DNA of 6,804 nt. It comes from JBDRNO01 sp043811005. Its GTDB lineage: Bacteria; Bacteroidota; Bacteroidia; NORP154. A model generated the notes under the pieces. The model saw nothing but the letters and a program-made list of their open reading frames with translations, was not told the origin of the DNA and searched no databases. The stretch is taken from positions 1 through 6,804 of the forward strand of contig JBDRNO010000188.1 of NCBI GenBank assembly GCA_043811005.1, written 5' to 3'. Positions 6,541 to 6,804 of this stretch are shown here, one piece after another; position 1 is the stretch's first letter, and each line of letters begins with the position of its first letter. Made by a program: the position numbers and the translations under genes.

Positions 6541-6565
6541 ATAAAAATTGTTTAATGCTAAAAAA

Positions 6566-6804
6566 ATGAAAAGGATAATTTTATTGCTAATACTTATTAC
6601 CTGCAGTTATAGTGTTTTCGCACAGATTAAAGCAGTTAATAAATCCAAATTCAAACCAACCCAAGAAAAATGCGGGACTATGGAGTATCTTGAGATGCTA
6701 AAAGCTCAAGACCCCGGATTGGAACAACGCATGCAGGCAATAGAAGCCCACACTCAAAAAATAATTCAAAAGCAACTAAAAGATCCCTCTAAAGCCAAAA
6801 GGGC
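6566..6804 (+). CDS. Secreted protein start, probable second M43 metalloprotease (3'-partial)
   Basis: The frame is open from ATG 6566 to the window edge (79 full codons). Residues 1-19 are a signal peptide (MKR, long Leu/Ile core, VFA before Gln20). After a basic linker comes KCGTMEYLEMLKAQDPG (Cys36), which aligns with TCGTMVYLEAQKAADPI of the upstream protease, and then an E-RM--IEA helix also shared with it. This N-terminal pattern precedes the catalytic domain in T9SS-exported M43 proteases, so a paralogous protease is the best call, but the catalytic motif lies outside the window. Cys13 does not make a lipobox (ITC followed by Ser-Tyr, within the hydrophobic core). The gap to the upstream gene is 77 bases with a hairpin in between, so it is either read through that hairpin or has its own promoter in about 30 bases. 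No Shine-Dalgarno sequence is seen. Confidence 0.8.
   Translation, partial: MKRIILLLILITCSYSVFAQIKAVNKSKFKPTQEKCGTMEYLEMLKAQDPGLEQRMQAIEAHTQKIIQKQLKDPSKAKR

Noticed and set aside
1..6804. Insertion sequence, integrase, tRNA or rRNA
   Set aside because: No transposase or recombinase motifs, terminal inverted repeats with target duplications, or cloverleaf/rRNA sequence were seen; all coding sequence is accounted for by the three genes.

Overview
The window looks like chromosomal DNA of a member of the Bacteroidota, most likely a marine or freshwater Flavobacteriia- or Sphingobacteriia-type lineage. The evidence is AT-rich DNA, start codons without Shine-Dalgarno sequences, SprB repeats, and two complete C-terminal domains of the type A sorting family (TIGR04183-like, with YPNP/FPNP..SG at the start and a VKK-hydrophobic-R end) that direct proteins through the type IX secretion system (T9SS). 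All genes read on the + strand.

Layout: (1) Bases 2-4177 are the 3' part of a very large, secreted, cysteine-rich modular protein. It has two Ig/PKD-like domains, then eight SprB-type repeats mixed with four 'PAND-C...DVWYSF' beta-sandwich modules, and a T9SS sorting domain. Its true start lies before the window. (2) Bases 4178-4547 are a 370-base intergenic region holding a 10-bp inverted repeat, a stretch with further dyads and no convincing protein, and a strong rho-independent terminator at 4381-4418. (3) Bases 4548-6488 are a complete gene for a secreted pappalysin-like (M43) zinc metalloprotease with signal peptide, short pro-region, catalytic domain, CARDB-like domain, a 'DSYGDGMCC' domain and a T9SS sorting domain. 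(4) A 15-bp perfect hairpin lies at 6501-6533. (5) Bases 6566-6804 are the start of a third secreted protein whose N-terminus resembles that of the protease in (3), so it is probably a second M43 protease, cut by the window edge.

Together the three genes read as a T9SS cargo cluster: one putative surface adhesin or matrix-like repeat protein followed by two paralogous secreted proteases. No secretion machinery (Por/Gld/Spr core) and no PorP/SprF-like partner is present. The points most worth a second look are the duplicated SprB-SprB-PAND supermodule with near-identical parts inside the large protein, the Leu in place of the usual Met-turn methionine in the protease, the shared Cys-Gly-Thr-Met pro-region that fits a cysteine-switch, and the structured 3' region after the first gene. 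Nothing here by itself shows an entirely new biological system.
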